Source: Datisca glomerata (taxonomy: Eukaryota > Streptophyta > Magnoliopsida > Cucurbitales > Datiscaceae). Taken from it: DNA of 64,000 bases. Made by a program: the position numbers and the translations under genes. The stretch is taken from contig QANY01005056.1 in the NCBI GenBank assembly GCA_003255025.1, positions 223,152 through 287,151 on the forward strand, given 5' to 3'. Numbering within the stretch: the first letter of the stretch is position 1; every line of letters begins with the position of its first letter. This document shows positions 47,317 through 58,681 of the stretch, piece by piece. The notes under the pieces are model-generated. The model worked only from the letters and a program-made list of their open reading frames with translations. It was not told the DNA's origin and searched no databases.

Positions 47317-47776
47317 ACCACCAAATTAGATCAATGTGGTCTCCTAGCCACCACTGCAGAACAATATGTCACTCTTAAGATCCCTCAAGAGTTGCTTGAT
47401 GGTTGGAAGACACAAGGATATACTGACCTCCATGTTGGTGCCATTCGTCTTGCCTTGACTCTCCATGCAAGAAAAGAAATTGCAGCCACAACTCGAATCG
47501 CTCTCCTTGATACTACTTTCACCACTTACAGTAAAGCTTTGATCGATTCAATTTTAACCACTCTCAGCAATGGAACTGTGATCCTCACCATAACCCCAAA
47601 TTTCAACATCAAACTTTCAGATCCAACTCTTTCCCAAAGACTGAAAGCTCAAGTTCAGATTGTTGGAGCAGAGTAAGATTCCCGAGCCATCATGGCCACC
47701 CTTCATCACCAAATAATTTAAGCCTCGAGAACCACTCTTTTGATCTCCACTTTCTAAACTCCACTCAAGACGCTCT
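47317..47776 (+). pseudogene. Pararetrovirus movement protein, inverted piece
   Basis: The plus frame at 47392-47676 carries AIRLALTLHARKEIAATTR, IALLDTTFTTYSKAL and TTLSNGTVILTI, ended by a TAG in place of a Gln codon. It begins exactly where the minus copy stops (47316) and ends at the sequence that in other copies continues into that minus copy. So this looks like an inversion of the movement-protein half. Confidence 0.85.
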
Positions 47777-48720
47777 GACAATTTTCTTAATTTTATAATA
47801 TTGGTAAAAATTTTAATGTTTTTTTCTCAATTCTACTTTTAACCTTTTTAAACATTACTAAATAATGTATACACTAGAGAGATAATGAGGCTATAACAAA
47901 TTTTTCTTCATATAAAATTAGTATATTAGCCTTTTTAAATAACTTATTTACATCGCTAATAATGATGGATATACCACGCCTAATAAATGGACAATCAAAA
48001 CAATGAATGCATATGTTTACTAACTTGGAAAGTTAAAGAAAGAGTTAAAAATGATAAATAATGTATGCACTAGAAAGATAATGAGATTATAACAAGTTTT
48101 TCTTCAGATCAAAATAGAAGATTACACCATTCAAATTAAAACGCATCGATTCCACTTTTAGCCTTTTTAAACATTGCTAAATAATGTATGCACTAGAAAG
48201 ATAATGAGGTTATAACAAGTTTTTCTTCAAACAAAAATAGAAGATTACACCATTCAAGATAACTTATTTACGTCACTAATAACGATGAATATACCACGCC
48301 CAATAAATGGACAATTAAAACAATAAAGGCATGTTTATTAACTTGGAAAGTTAAAGAAAGAGTTAAAAATGGTAAAGGTAGAGGTAAAGGATGGAAAATG
48401 ATACGGAATGAGTCTTCCTCATTGATTTGTTTACTAACCATCGATAAAAGATACAAACAAGAGTTTATTTCTCATTGATGTGTTTACTAACGATAAGGAA
48501 AAGGAAAGAAACTTTAATTTATCCTCTTATGAAATTCTTTACATTCTAAGAGTTTTTTTATTATAGTTTTATGAACATATTTACACCACTAAAAACTTAT
48601 TTTGATATTTAATTGATGAATAATTTTAATTGATTTATTTGATAGTGCATTCGTAAACAAAGTAATGATTCACATTTCCTACAAGATAAAAAATATCTCT
48701 AAAACATTCCCAATAAACGT
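47777..48720. repeat. Tandem and dispersed AT-rich repeats
   Basis: Three partial copies (near 47863, 48057 and 48180) of a unit with ATAATGTATGCACTAGAAAG, 'tataacaagtttttcttc', 'agaagattacaccattcaa' and 'ataccacgccyaataaatgg'. A related unit occurs at 56885-57050. No coding sequence. Confidence 0.7.
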
Positions 48721-49145
48721 CAATAGATAAGTAGTCTTTAATTGGGTGAAAGAAGAAATAAAAAACAAAAGAATTTGGGTGAAAGAAGAAAAAAAAAACA
48801 AAATATTTTAGAAACAACCCCAGTACCCATGATAAAATCAAAATATTTCCAATACCCATCACAAAACAACCCCAGTACCCATCATAATATACATAGAAAT
48901 CAAGGTGCTTCAGCAAGTAACGAATAGAAATCGCTGCGCAACAAAAATGGGTCGCATAGAATAACAAAAATGAAGAAATGAAGAAGATGGACGAAGAACT
49001 AACCTTGCTTAAGGGAGAAAAACGAACAAGGAGGAAGCTGTGAAATGAAGGTCGAAAAAGAGGGCAACTCGTGAAGAAGTGGGAGAGCTCGTGAGGAAGA
49101 GGCTAGGGGAGGAAAGTCTTTGTCAGTGGTGGGCCCATAAAAAAA
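48721..49145. other. Low-complexity region, no gene seen
   Basis: GAAAGAAGAAA-type purine runs and a repeated 'caaccccagtacccatca' word. Nothing recognised. Confidence 0.5.
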
Positions 49146-49533
49146 TAGTGGTGTTCGCGGTTCGGTGATAAAACTGAACTGAACTGAACTGTGAATATTA
49201 AAAGAACCAACTCATGAGTTTCAGTTATGTTCGGTTTGATTTTTCGGTTCGATATTATTAATTAAAAATAATTTTTTAATGATATTATTGAAAAAATAAA
49301 TATAATATTAAATTTTTACTTCGGTTCGGTTCAGTTTTATAAGAAATTATCTATAAAAATAAAAAAAGTCCTATAAATTTAAAGTTTCAGTTCGAAAACC
49401 ACCAAATTCCGAACCGAAACTTCGGTTCGGTGATTTTTCCGAATCGAACTGAACCGAACATACATAAAGAACCGACCGAACCAACTATTTTTAATTCGGT
49501 TAGGCCAGTTCAGTTCGGTTATGAACACCCCTA
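49146..49533. mobile_element. hAT-like non-autonomous element, 388 bp
   Basis: Left end TAGTGGTGTTCGCGGTTCGG; the right end reverse complemented is TAGGGGTGTTCATAACCG, followed inward by CCGAAC/CTGAAC words. Flanks TAAAAAAA and TAAAAAGG give a probable, imperfect 8-bp target duplication. No ORF. Confidence 0.6.
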
Positions 49534-49614
49534 TAAAAAGGTAGGAAATGTAGTCTTTCCCTAGTTTTAATAAATATAGGATTGAGATATGTTTACTTTT
49601 GATTGCATTACCTT

Positions 49615-49900
49615 CACTAATTGATAAATATGCCATAACTGTAGAGATAGAGGAGAAAATACCATGTTCTATTATCTTCACGAAAACACCCTTAAAATAT
49701 CGAGATGGCGAGAGTAGGATTTGCCATTGATGTGAGATAAATCTTCTCACTTTTTTCTCTATTTCTCCTCTGCATCACACTACGCTTCATCCCTGTGCGA
49801 CTACACCTTTATGCTAAATTGATTGTTTCATCAAAAATTGAATGTGATGGCTGCCAATAATCTGCACATAAAGAAAGTTTCTAGGCGATTATTTATATTA
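49615..49900. repeat. Dispersed repeat, copy 1 (interrupted by copia)
   Basis: Aligns with 57045-57310 ('cattgatgtgagataaatc'/'ttgctgcgagatgaatctt', 'tgccaataat', 'aagaaagtttctaggc'). It continues after the copia element at about 55005, so the 57-kb copy shows the uninterrupted form. Confidence 0.65.
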
Positions 49901-49915
49901 CAAGATATAAAATCT

Positions 49916-50349
49916 TGTTTACAGAATCAGTGAGCAAAGTAAAAGAAAGAAAGACGAAGGAAATGAGCAACATCAGTATCTTGTGGAAGAATCCGATTTT
50001 TCTAATTACCCAAAAAAACAAGTACAGAGAAATATATATAGACTTAATGAGCCAATTGAAAAGATACAAGCATATAAAGAGGGAACAATAAAAAGAATCT
50101 TTCTCTAATAGAAAAATTGTTGAGCTGTGTCAAGCATCTATGAAACGCAAAGCTTCAATTAGTTTCTCTTTCTGTGCAACTCAGCGTTTTACTTTTCTTG
50201 TTCTTTCCTTCTACATGCTGCATTTTGATCATTTCGTTTCCCTTCTCTTTTCGTTCTAGAACAGGGGAGAGTTGCAGAGGAGCTCGAGCTAGAGATCGAG
50301 CTTTTATCAATGGAAGCTGCAAAGTAGTAAGTCTCAATACCCCCCAACA
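49916..50349 (-). repeat. 3' LTR of minus-strand copia
   Basis: On the minus strand it starts TGTTGGGGGGTATTGAG and ends CTGTAAACA. It aligns with 54595-54989. Confidence 0.75.
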
Positions 50350-50478
50350 AGAGGAAGCATAGATGTTATCTATGTTCATCTTGGTGAAGTGAGATTTGAA
50401 AATGATTGATGGTAAGGGTTTCGTGAAGAGATATGTGATTTGGTTTATTGTAGATATGTGAGATGTACTGATGCTTCC

Positions 50479-50962
50479 TTATTGTATTTTCTCTTGAATT
50501 AGCTGACAATCAAGTTCAATGTGTTTGGTGCTCTCATGGAACACTGGGTTTGAAGCAACATGCAAAGCAACTTGATTATCGCAGTAGAGATCAGTAACGT
50601 GTGAATGTGAAATCCCCAAATCAGTAAGTAAAAATTTCAACCAAGTTATTTCGCAACAGGTTAGAGCCATAGCTCTGTACTTTGCTTCACTGGAGGAACG
50701 TGACACAATGGACTGTTTCTTTGATTTCTAGGAGATTAAAGAATCGCCCACTAGAATGCGGAAGCTTGAAGTTGATCGCCTTGTATCAGGACAAGAAGTC
50801 CATTTTGAATCACAACACGCATGTAGTTGAATAGAGGAAGAGGATGGATAAAAAAGGCCTTGGCCTATTGTGCCCTTCGGGTATCTCAAAACTTTGTTAA
50901 CTTCATGTAAGTGTTGATCTATGGGTGTCTGCATATACTGACTAAGAACTTAAACTGGGTAA
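50479..50962 (-). pseudogene. Copia RNase H
   Basis: Minus frames: QYMQTPIDQHLHEVNKVL, CCDSKWTSCPDTRRSTSSF, SRSSSEAKYRAMALTCCE and YCDNQVALHVASNP, the usual copia RNase H order with acidic catalytic positions visible. A stop precedes QYMQ, and another break lies near 50730. Confidence 0.85.
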
Positions 50963-50965
50963 CTA

Positions 50966-51168
50966 ATATCTGCAAGCCACTCAAAAGTATCTATGGTCTT
51001 AAGCAATCCTCTAGACAGTGGTATGCCAAATTTTTCCAATCTTTGATCAATTTTGGATATAAACAGTCCAAATCTGACTATGGTTTGTTTACTAGAACGA
51101 ATTCTACTGGATTCACAATTGTTCATGTTTATGTTGATGATCTAATAGTTGCAACTGTCCAGTAGAAC
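50966..51168 (+). pseudogene. Inverted reverse-transcriptase segment
   Basis: The plus strand reads ICKPLKSIYGLKQSSRQWYA, FFQSLINFGYKQSKSDYGLF and HVYVDDLIVATV, the RT catalytic region including YVDD, although the rest of the element is on the minus strand. Its first 49 bp are repeated in inverted form at 51170-51218. Confidence 0.85.
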
Positions 51169-51218
51169 TCTGTCTAGAGGAATGCTTAAGACCATAGATA
51201 CTTTTGAGTAGCTTGCAG
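50970..51218. repeat. 49-bp inverted repeat with 151-bp spacer
   Basis: Arms 50970-51018 and 51170-51218 are complementary at 47 of 49 positions. Both encode the CK.LKSIYGLK.SSRQ part of RT in opposite directions. Confidence 0.92.
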
Positions 51219-52300
51219 ACATAGTTCTTAGGAGCTTTATCAAAACCAGGAGGCAATTTCATAAAAACATCATCATGTAAATCCCAAAGTAGAAAAGCAT
51301 TTTGCACATCAAATTGATGTAAATGCCAACCTTTAATCATTGCCAGAGCTAATAAGCATCGGTCTGTTGTAATTTTTACAACAGGTGAAAAAGTTTCTTG
51401 ATAATCTAGGCACTCCTATTGTGTGTACCCCTTTGCCATCAAAATTTTAGTCTTGTATCTTTCTTGTATCTTTCTAAGGAACCATCAAAATTATATTTCA
51501 ATTTATACACCCATTACATCCCACTGCTTTCTTCCCAGATGGTAATGTAGTCAGCTTCCAAGTGTTGTTATCCTCTAGAGCTTGAAGTTCGATGTTCACA
51601 GCTTCAACCCATTTTAGATTTTGTGCAGCCTCTTTAAAATGGTTGGTTCTTTAAGTGTAGTGTAGAATAAGAGAAAGCTTAAAAAGGACCAGAAAATTTA
51701 TTGTATGAAATGTAATTGGAGAGAGGATAGAGAGAATGGTTACCTTATGAAGATGGATGATGAGGAGAGAGTGAAGTATGTCCTCCAAAATCATTAGCAA
51801 CTGTGGTACAAACATAATCTGTCAAATGAGCTGGAGGTTTTCTAATTCTTGTGGATTGCCTAGGTAATGTAGAGGTAGGTGTAGGTGTAGGTATAAGGGA
51901 AGTAGGGTATGAATGTGTGGATTGCCTAAGTAGTGTGGATTGATTGTCAATGGAAGAATCAAGTTCTTTGTGATTGTCTGTAGAGTTGTTTGATTCCGAA
52001 TCAGAGTTTGGATAAATGGGAAAGGTTTGGGAAGAAGATTAAGGTGGAGATTGATCAATCACAATGAGATAAATTTTGCAAGGAAATTCAGTTTCAAATA
52101 ATTTAACATCCCTAGAAATGAAGATATCATGATTGTCTATGTCTAAGAGTTTATAACCTTTCACACCAGAGGTATATCCTATAAATACACATTTCCTAGT
52201 CCTGGAATCAAGTTGTGTGCGACCCTGAGCTAAGGTTGAAGCATAACATAGGCATCCAAAATCTCTTAAAGACATATAATCAGGTTTCTTGTGTAGTAAC
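51170..52300 (-). pseudogene. Copia RT 5' part and integrase C-terminal region
   Basis: MIKGWHLHQFDVQNAFLLWD (first catalytic Asp of RT) and PPGFDKAPKNYVCKLLKSIY at 51181-51340. Degenerate sequence leads to DFGCLCYASTLAQGRTQLDS and KCVFIGYTSGVKGYKLLD (52039-52302), the post-core integrase region. Multiple stops. Confidence 0.85.
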
Positions 52301-53137
52301 AATTCATTGGGAGATTTATTATTGAGAATGGGGGGGAGTTCTTTTGATCAAGAAAACAACAGTTTGAACAAACTCTTTCAAATACATGATAGATAAACAA
52401 GATTGAAAACGTAAAGCTCTAGCAACATTTAGAATATGTTGATGTTTTCTCTCTCTTATACTGATCTGTTGAGGTGTAGTATTGCAAGAACATTGATGTC
52501 TGATTCCTGTTTGATTGTAAAAATCAGTGAGAGGATAAATTCCTTTCCATTGTCACTTCTCAAATTCTTTATTGAAACTCCAAATTGAGTTTTGACATAT
52601 GAGTAGAAAGACTTGATACAATTTCTGACTTCATATTTATTTTTAGTACATAAATCTAAGTATTTCTAGAATGGTTCTCAACTATAGTCAGAAAATATTT
52701 TGAACCATCATAACTTTCCATAGAATTAGGTCCCCAAATATCACAATGAATCAATTCAAATAAGCTTTTAGATCTGCTAGGATTATTGGGAAATGGACTC
52801 TTATGGTGTTTAGCATGAGCACAAATATCACATGAGACATATTTTGTAAATGAAAAGGGAATTTCCATTAATTTTCATCTAGGGATAGATGCATGGCCAA
52901 GTCTCATGTGCCATAATTTAACATTGTCATGTCTAGATTGTAAAATGTTTATTGAAAACTGGAAATTACAAACTAGCTAAAGCAGTCAAGTTATCCTCAA
53001 TGAAGAGCTGATAGAGTCCATTCTTTACTTCACCCTTCCCCGTCATCATAAAGTCTGAAAGGTCCTGAAAAACATAGCAATGGGTTGAAGAGAATAAGAG
53101 CCAACAATTTAGAGATTCGTAAGCTTTCTTGTTGAAA
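52301..53137 (-). pseudogene. Copia integrase
   Basis: The zinc-binding end and core start at 52656-52868: CDICAHAKHHKSPFP, then HCDIWGP with the first catalytic Asp. The rest is decayed, with frame changes near 52650 and 52350. Confidence 0.8.
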
Positions 53138-53760
53138 CTAAATTAAAAAAAAAGTGGGTACACAAAGAACATTATAGAGAATAAGATTTTCTGTCAATTG
53201 AATGGTTCCTATGAGTGTCACTTGAGCCTCCTGACCATTGGGAAGCTGAACAGAGAAGTTAGCTATGGTAGTAAATTGAGTGAAGTAAGATGGGTTGCAC
53301 ACTATATGATCTGTAGCACCAGTGTCCATGATCCAAGGAACTTTATTTGTGATAAATGTAGTATTCACATAGGGCAGATTTATACCTGAGGTGGAGTTTT
53401 TAGGGGAGGAGTTCTGGATCATGTTGACTTGTGGAGTAGGCTTTCCTTTAATCAAATGCATTAGTTGTTGGTCTTCATCCTTGGAAAGTGAGATTTGATC
53501 TTTGAATGCTATGTCAGTAGGAGTCACATTAGAATTTTGGCTTGTCATATTCACTCTAGGAGTGGATGTAGCATATTTGTGGCCCTCATGATAGCCATGA
53601 AGATTGTAACACTTATATTTCATAAGTCTAGACATTTTGCAATGGTCATAAATTGGAGCTTCTACGTTTCCTGCCTTGAAACAGTTTTCAAGATAGTGTC
53701 CAGTGATTTTACAGTATGAACAGAAGGTCTTCTGTTTCTTCACATAATCTCCAGATTTAT
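53138..53760 (-). pseudogene. Copia CCHC knuckles and protease
   Basis: A 201-codon open stretch. Knuckle 1 is CSYCKITGHYLENC (intact pattern); a second, degenerate one follows (DHCKMSRLMKYKC, first Cys and His lost). The protease reads VPWIMDTGATDHIVCNPSYF with DTGA intact, then LCVPTF. This is the best preserved part of the element. Confidence 0.88.
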
Positions 53761-54594
53761 TTCAAAATAGGGAATTGTTATGAGCATAATTAGAAAATTT
53801 CTTAGTAGCCATCACTGCTGGTTCAGGTGTTAAATATTTTGTAATGGTACGAATCCTTTCTTGGTTCTGAATCTGGTTGTAAGCTTTGTTCACCATAGGC
53901 AGACGACTCATCATTAATATCTAGTCTCTTGATGTTGACTAACAGTCTTGTAATCCCATAAGGAATTTAATCACTTTGTCCCTCTGATATCTTTCCACTA
54001 GAGCTTTTAAATGTCCACAGGTACATTCAAGAATTGGCTCAAAATCAGCTAGTTGATCCCATAACGCCTTTAGTTTTCCATAGTAAACCATCACATAATC
54101 GCTCCCTTGCTTGAGTTCTGTTAACTCCTTCTTGATGGTGTACACTCGTGAGCCATCTTGCTGTTCAAAAGTTACTTTCAATTCATTCCATAGCTCTCTA
54201 ACATTATTTATTTATGAAACACTAATTTTAATTTCTGAGCAAATAGAGTTTAACAACCATGTAACTATCATATCATTACATCTTTCCCAAGCTTCGATGA
54301 GTAAATCATCTTGTCTGAAGCTAATGGGATCATCAAATGTTGAGGGTTGTGGTTTTAAAAGACTTCCAGTTACAAAAGCCAATTTGTTTTTTGCTCTAAG
54401 AGCTCTTTTCATGGCCCTTGACCACATTTCAAGTTATCTTTAGTCAAGAGTTCAGGGACTAAAATCATTTGTGGATTATCTCCAGGTTCTACCCAGTATG
54501 GATTGGTTGCTTTAGAAAAATTAGTGAAGAAATGAGTATCAACAACATTATTTTTATGTGATTCTGATTTCTTGTTTGTTGCTTCTGCAACAGT
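53761..54594 (-). pseudogene. Copia gag
   Basis: Pieces in two frames: NPYWVEPGDNPQMILVPELL, then MWSRAMKRALRAKNKLAFV and WERCNDMIVTWLLNSI, then ELKQGSDYVMVYYGKLKALW. A shift near 54425 and stops near 54205 and 53935 break it. The N-terminus reads VAEATNKK, directly abutting LTR sequence, where a start codon and leader would be expected. Confidence 0.85.
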
Positions 54595-54989
54595 AGTAAA
54601 AGAAAGAAAAGAGATGAGAAACAACAGTATCGTGTGGAAGAATATGATTTTTCTTATTACCCAAAAAATTAAGTAGAGAGAAATATATATAGACTTAATG
54701 AGTCAATAAAAAAGATACCAATACATATAGAGAAAACAATAAAAGAATCTGTCTCTAACATAAAAATTGTTGATTTGTGGAAAGCATCTATAAAACACAA
54801 AGCTTGAATTGGTTTCTCTTTCTGTGCAACTCAGCGTTTTACCTTTCTTGTTCTTTTCTTCTACATACTGCATTTTGATCGTCTCCTTTCCCTTCTCTTT
54901 TTGTTTTGGAAAAGGGGAGAGTTACAGAGGAGCTCGAGCTGGAGATTGAACTTTTATCAATGGCAGCTGCAAAGCAGTAAGTCTCAATA
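54595..54989 (-). repeat. 5' LTR remnant of minus-strand copia
   Basis: Aligns with 49938-50338, including 'gtgcaactcagcgttttac' and the TATA-like 'tatatatagactta'. Both extreme ends are missing. Confidence 0.75.
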
Positions 54990-55004
54990 ATTTATAAATT
55001 AAAA

Positions 55005-55128
55005 AAAAAAACCCTTAATTTACAAGTGTGCAAGTTCGCTACTTACATTATATCAATTTTCCTAATGTCCATTAGAAATATCACATTGCCCATTAAGTGG
55101 TATACAAAACAACCCATTTTTAGGCTTG
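55005..55128. repeat. Dispersed repeat continuation and LTR-like tail
   Basis: 55005-55050 ('aatttacaagtgtg') continues the repeat of 49615-49900, as at 57305-57345. 55060-55180 resembles 63080-63191 ('gcccatgtcacctccaatagga'). Confidence 0.5.
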
Positions 55129-56712
55129 TTACATCTTTAGGTTAAAAGAAGCCCATGTCACCTCCAATAGGAGTGATGCCAATAAACTCCTCCTTCCGAA
55201 TAGTTGGAGATGGGCATCATGCCCCAATTTTCTACATATCTCATGCTTCTCTTTGGGTAAGGCTTTTGTCATCATGTTTGATCCATTATCATCCGTATGG
55301 GCTTTCTGAATCACCAATTCCTTCTCATTTAACTTATCATGTCTCCAGTGATACCTCACATCAACGTGCTTTGATCTTGAATGAAATATTAGATTGTTGC
55401 TAAGATGAATATCACTCTGACTGTCATAGTGCAATACACATATCTGCTGCTTGAATCCCAACTCATACAAAAATGTCTTCATCCAGAACATTTTTTTTGC
55501 AAGCTTCAGTAGCTGCTATAGACTTAGTTTGAGTAGTTGATAGAGCAACACATTTTGTAGTTTAGACTCTCACGATACTGCTCCCCTACGAAAGTAATCA
55601 TATATCTTAATGTTAACTTTCTAAATTTAAGGTCACCAGCCATATCTGCATCTGTAAATCCCTCAAGTACAGGTTTCTATTACCAAGTGATAAACATAGC
55701 TTTCAAAGTACCTTTGAGATATCTCACAGTTTCAAAGTCACATGCTTTGTAAATTGAGAAAAGAACCCCTGTGGATGTAACATGGATAGCGACAAGACTG
55801 TCAACTACCCAATCTGTATCTAGGCACGTGGTATTTTCCATTGCAATAATAAAGACATCTTGACTGGTGGCAACTACTATTTCTGATTCGTTATTTTTAT
55901 CACCGTTTTCCTTCTACTATTCGGCTTTCAGTTTTTGACAATCAATTTTCTTGTGCCGCATCTTCTTGTAATGATAGCACTAAATATCCTATTTTATAGA
56001 CTTGCTTCTCAAACGACCCTGATTATTATTCCTATTCTTGCTTTGGCTTCCACCTCAGATTTCTATAACAAGAGCCTCTAAGTGATCGGTAGAAGGACTC
56101 GAAGTTTTCCTTCTTATTTCTTATTCAATAAAATTCTTTTGACTGCATTCATCGAGACTTTACCATCAGAAGAGAAATTACTCAACAACACTACCAATAT
56201 TTCACAAGTGTCTTGCAAGGAACTGAGGAGTAATAAAGCATGAAGCTCGTTGTTGAGGATCATTTTCTTGGTAGAAAGCTAATTCAAAATGCTTGGCTTC
56301 TCATTCAAATGCTCTGCAATTAAAGCACCCTCTTTGTCTTTTAAATTGACAAGCTTTCTTATCAGAACAACTTTATTCCCAATTTTATCTCATATAACTC
56401 TTTTAACTTATTCCGCAAAGAGTATGCATAAGTCTTATTCGATATACAGTGATACACATTGCCATCCACCCATTGACTTATAAAACCCACAATTTGCTGA
56501 TTCAACAACTCCTAATCTTCATTACCCATATCCTCCAGTTTTTCCAAATCACCTTTAATTGGAGCGTGATACTTTTAGCAATAAATGAAATCTTCCATTT
56601 TTCCTTTCTATAACTTTCAATTAATCCCATTCAGACTAATCATTCTATTGTAATAACCTCCATGACTACCCTAGTGATATAAACCCATATCGAACGAGGC
56701 CCTGATACCACT
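55129..56712 (-). mobile_element. Copia element, internally deleted
   Basis: RNase H end at 55129-55491 (LGFKQQICVLHYDSQSD, SKHVDVRYHWRHDKLNEKEL, TDDNGSNMMTKALPKEKHEI) runs on to about 55735. There it meets protease/gag sequence that aligns with 26395-26900; integrase and most of RT are gone. The tRNA-Met primer site (TGGTATCAGG) lies at 56702-56710. Same family as 26340-27632. Confidence 0.75.
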
Positions 56713-56888
56713 TGTTAGGATTTTAACAAACTTCAATAACACAGATCACTATTATTGTAGTTTATCGAATCAGTTTAACTCACGGAAAAAATAATTCTCA
56801 GATAGATTAATAAATCAATCACTGAAAAGTAGAAAATATGATAGCATGTTTAATGTCTAGAATCATTCAGTGTGAAGAGAAAAATTAT
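56713..56888 (-). repeat. LTR fragment of internally deleted copia
   Basis: Starts TGTTAGGATTTTAACA, two bases after the primer site, and aligns with 27633-27850. Confidence 0.6.
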
Positions 56889-57345
56889 GGGACAAGCTTT
56901 GAATAATACATCCACTATAAAAATAATGAGGTTACAACATGTTCTTCTCTAAATAAAAGTAGAAGATTACATCAATCAAATAACTAATCTACGTCACCAA
57001 TAAAAGAGAATATACTATGCCTAATAAAGGGACAATAAAAATAACAAGTGTAGAGATGGCAAAGAAAATATCATGTTACATTATCTCTACAAAAAAAACC
57101 CTCAAATTACCAAGACGCTTAGAGCTAGTTTTGTTGTTGCTGCGAGATGAATCTTCTCCAGTTTTCTCTATTTCTCCCTTGCGTCACACTACGCTTTGTC
57201 CATGTGTAGCTAGACCTTGCTGCTAAATTGAATTCTTCATCAAATATTGAATTTGGCCACTGCCAATAATTTGCTTAAAGAAAGTTTCTAGGCTGCTATT
57301 CATAATTGAGAAAACCCTCAATTTACAAGTGTGAAAGTTTGACAC
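56889..57345. repeat. Dispersed repeat, copy 2 (uninterrupted)
   Basis: The first part (to about 57050) aligns with units at 47863-48310; the second (57045-57310) with 49615-49900; the last 40 bp with 55005-55050. It therefore shows the ancestral order without hAT-like and copia insertions. Confidence 0.65.
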
Positions 57346-58421
57346 AACACTAATTTCCTTTTGAAAATTGCAGCATTTAACTATTTTAGTAAGGTTTTAT
57401 AATTTTTTAGCCATATTTAAACTTAATTAAGTTATTAACTAAGTTAGTTTGACCATAATTTCTATTCACATTCCACAATTTTCTAAGATATTTTATATTA
57501 ATGGTTAAATAATAAATAAATTAATCTTTCAAAATAATTAATATATTTATTTTCGAGTAAAAAAAATTTAGATTCCCTTATCCATCTAGAATAAATTTAA
57601 TTAGACTAATAACATCATAAAATTACTAAGTGAAAAATATGTACGTGATATATAAAAAAAATTGATTAACACTATGTTATTATATACACGAAATATATCA
57701 TATAATAAAATATGAATAATATGAATATAAGTATTTTCATTATTGATATTTAATTTTCATTTTTATTAGTTTATTTTATTTCTATAAGTACTTATATAAT
57801 TTATTATCAAAACTATTATCTCTAAATATTTTGTCACATATTTATTTATATAATTTTCATTAAATGAATATTTTAAAAGATTGGTCAATCCCTTGTTTTT
57901 AGAAGAAATTAGTTGTGAGTTTTAGACAAATATATTTATTAGTAAAATACATTTTCCTAATAAATATATTTATTAATAAATATAAAGTAAGAGTAAATAA
58001 CAGTTTGAATATGTAAACTTAAAAGCATATTTTTTTAACAAATCGGTTAACTAAATAAATTTATATCCTCCTACATTCATGGTGATCAAACATAGAAAGT
58101 AGAATGAGTGTATTTGTATATAAAATTTATTTAACGTGGAGTCAATGCATTTAGCTAATTAAGTACAACTAAATAACCGCATTTTTTATGAGAAAATATT
58201 GTTTAATGTGGTATGAATTCATATTTTCCTAAACATTATTTACAAATTTTTTAGAAAGTAGATATTGCTATCAAAGTAACCATTTTACCCTAGAAAGTGG
58301 AAAAAAGGATTAGTTCGTTTGTATTATATTTTTTTTAACGTGGAGTGATTGGTTAGATAAGTAAATTTTTAGGGAAATTTAACGTGGGATGTCCTCAACC
58401 GATTTTTTTAGTTATAAAGCA
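57346..58421. other. AT-rich DNA, no gene seen
   Basis: Long A/T-dominated sequence without recognisable coding or mobile-element features. Confidence 0.6.
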
Positions 58422-58681
58422 AATTTTGTTGGAAATGCAAGGCTCGCGCGGTAGAAGCGTGGGGCTTTTAAAATTTATTAAAATGAATCTTTTCGAGAAA
58501 ACAAATAAGCGCAACGTAACAGTTTCCCGAATAAAAATATTGAAAAACTATTTCTCATCAAGATTCATTATATATTTATATATTAAATCTAAGAGACACA
58601 TGGATAAGAATCATATACATCTTGTAGTCTATATCAAGCGTTCTTGAAAACCAACAATCTTGTATTTTCACTAACAACAAA

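Larger units (their letters stand above)
28335..47776. mobile_element. Rearranged endogenous pararetrovirus array (Caulimoviridae)
   Basis: At least six partial copies of one virus family lie here: minus 28335-34985, plus about 34986-38280, minus 38290-40935, minus 40936-42236, minus 44156-47316 and plus 47317-47776. Together they show movement protein, a coiled-coil or capsid region, CCHC finger, aspartic protease, reverse transcriptase with YIDD, RNase H and a C-terminal extension. No integrase was seen, as expected for pararetroviruses. The order suggests a petuvirus- or florendovirus-like genome with a long fused ORF, but the genus is a guess. All frames are broken by stops, shifts and deletions. 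Confidence 0.85.
49916..54989 (-). mobile_element. Ty1/copia retrotransposon, minus strand, defective
   Basis: Gag, CCHC knuckles, protease, integrase, RT and RNase H run from right to left between two related LTRs. The right (5') LTR lacks its first dozen bases. At its other end it is fused directly to gag, so primer site and leader are missing. The RT contains an inverted segment. The uninterrupted paralogue at 57045-57345 marks the insertion site. Confidence 0.85.

Noticed and set aside
48635..48967. 110-codon minus frame with hydrophobic residues
   Set aside because: Complement of purine-rich low-complexity DNA; Phe/Tyr runs come from base composition.
54111..54443. 110-codon plus frame
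   Set aside because: Antisense to copia gag, whose minus-strand motifs are clear.
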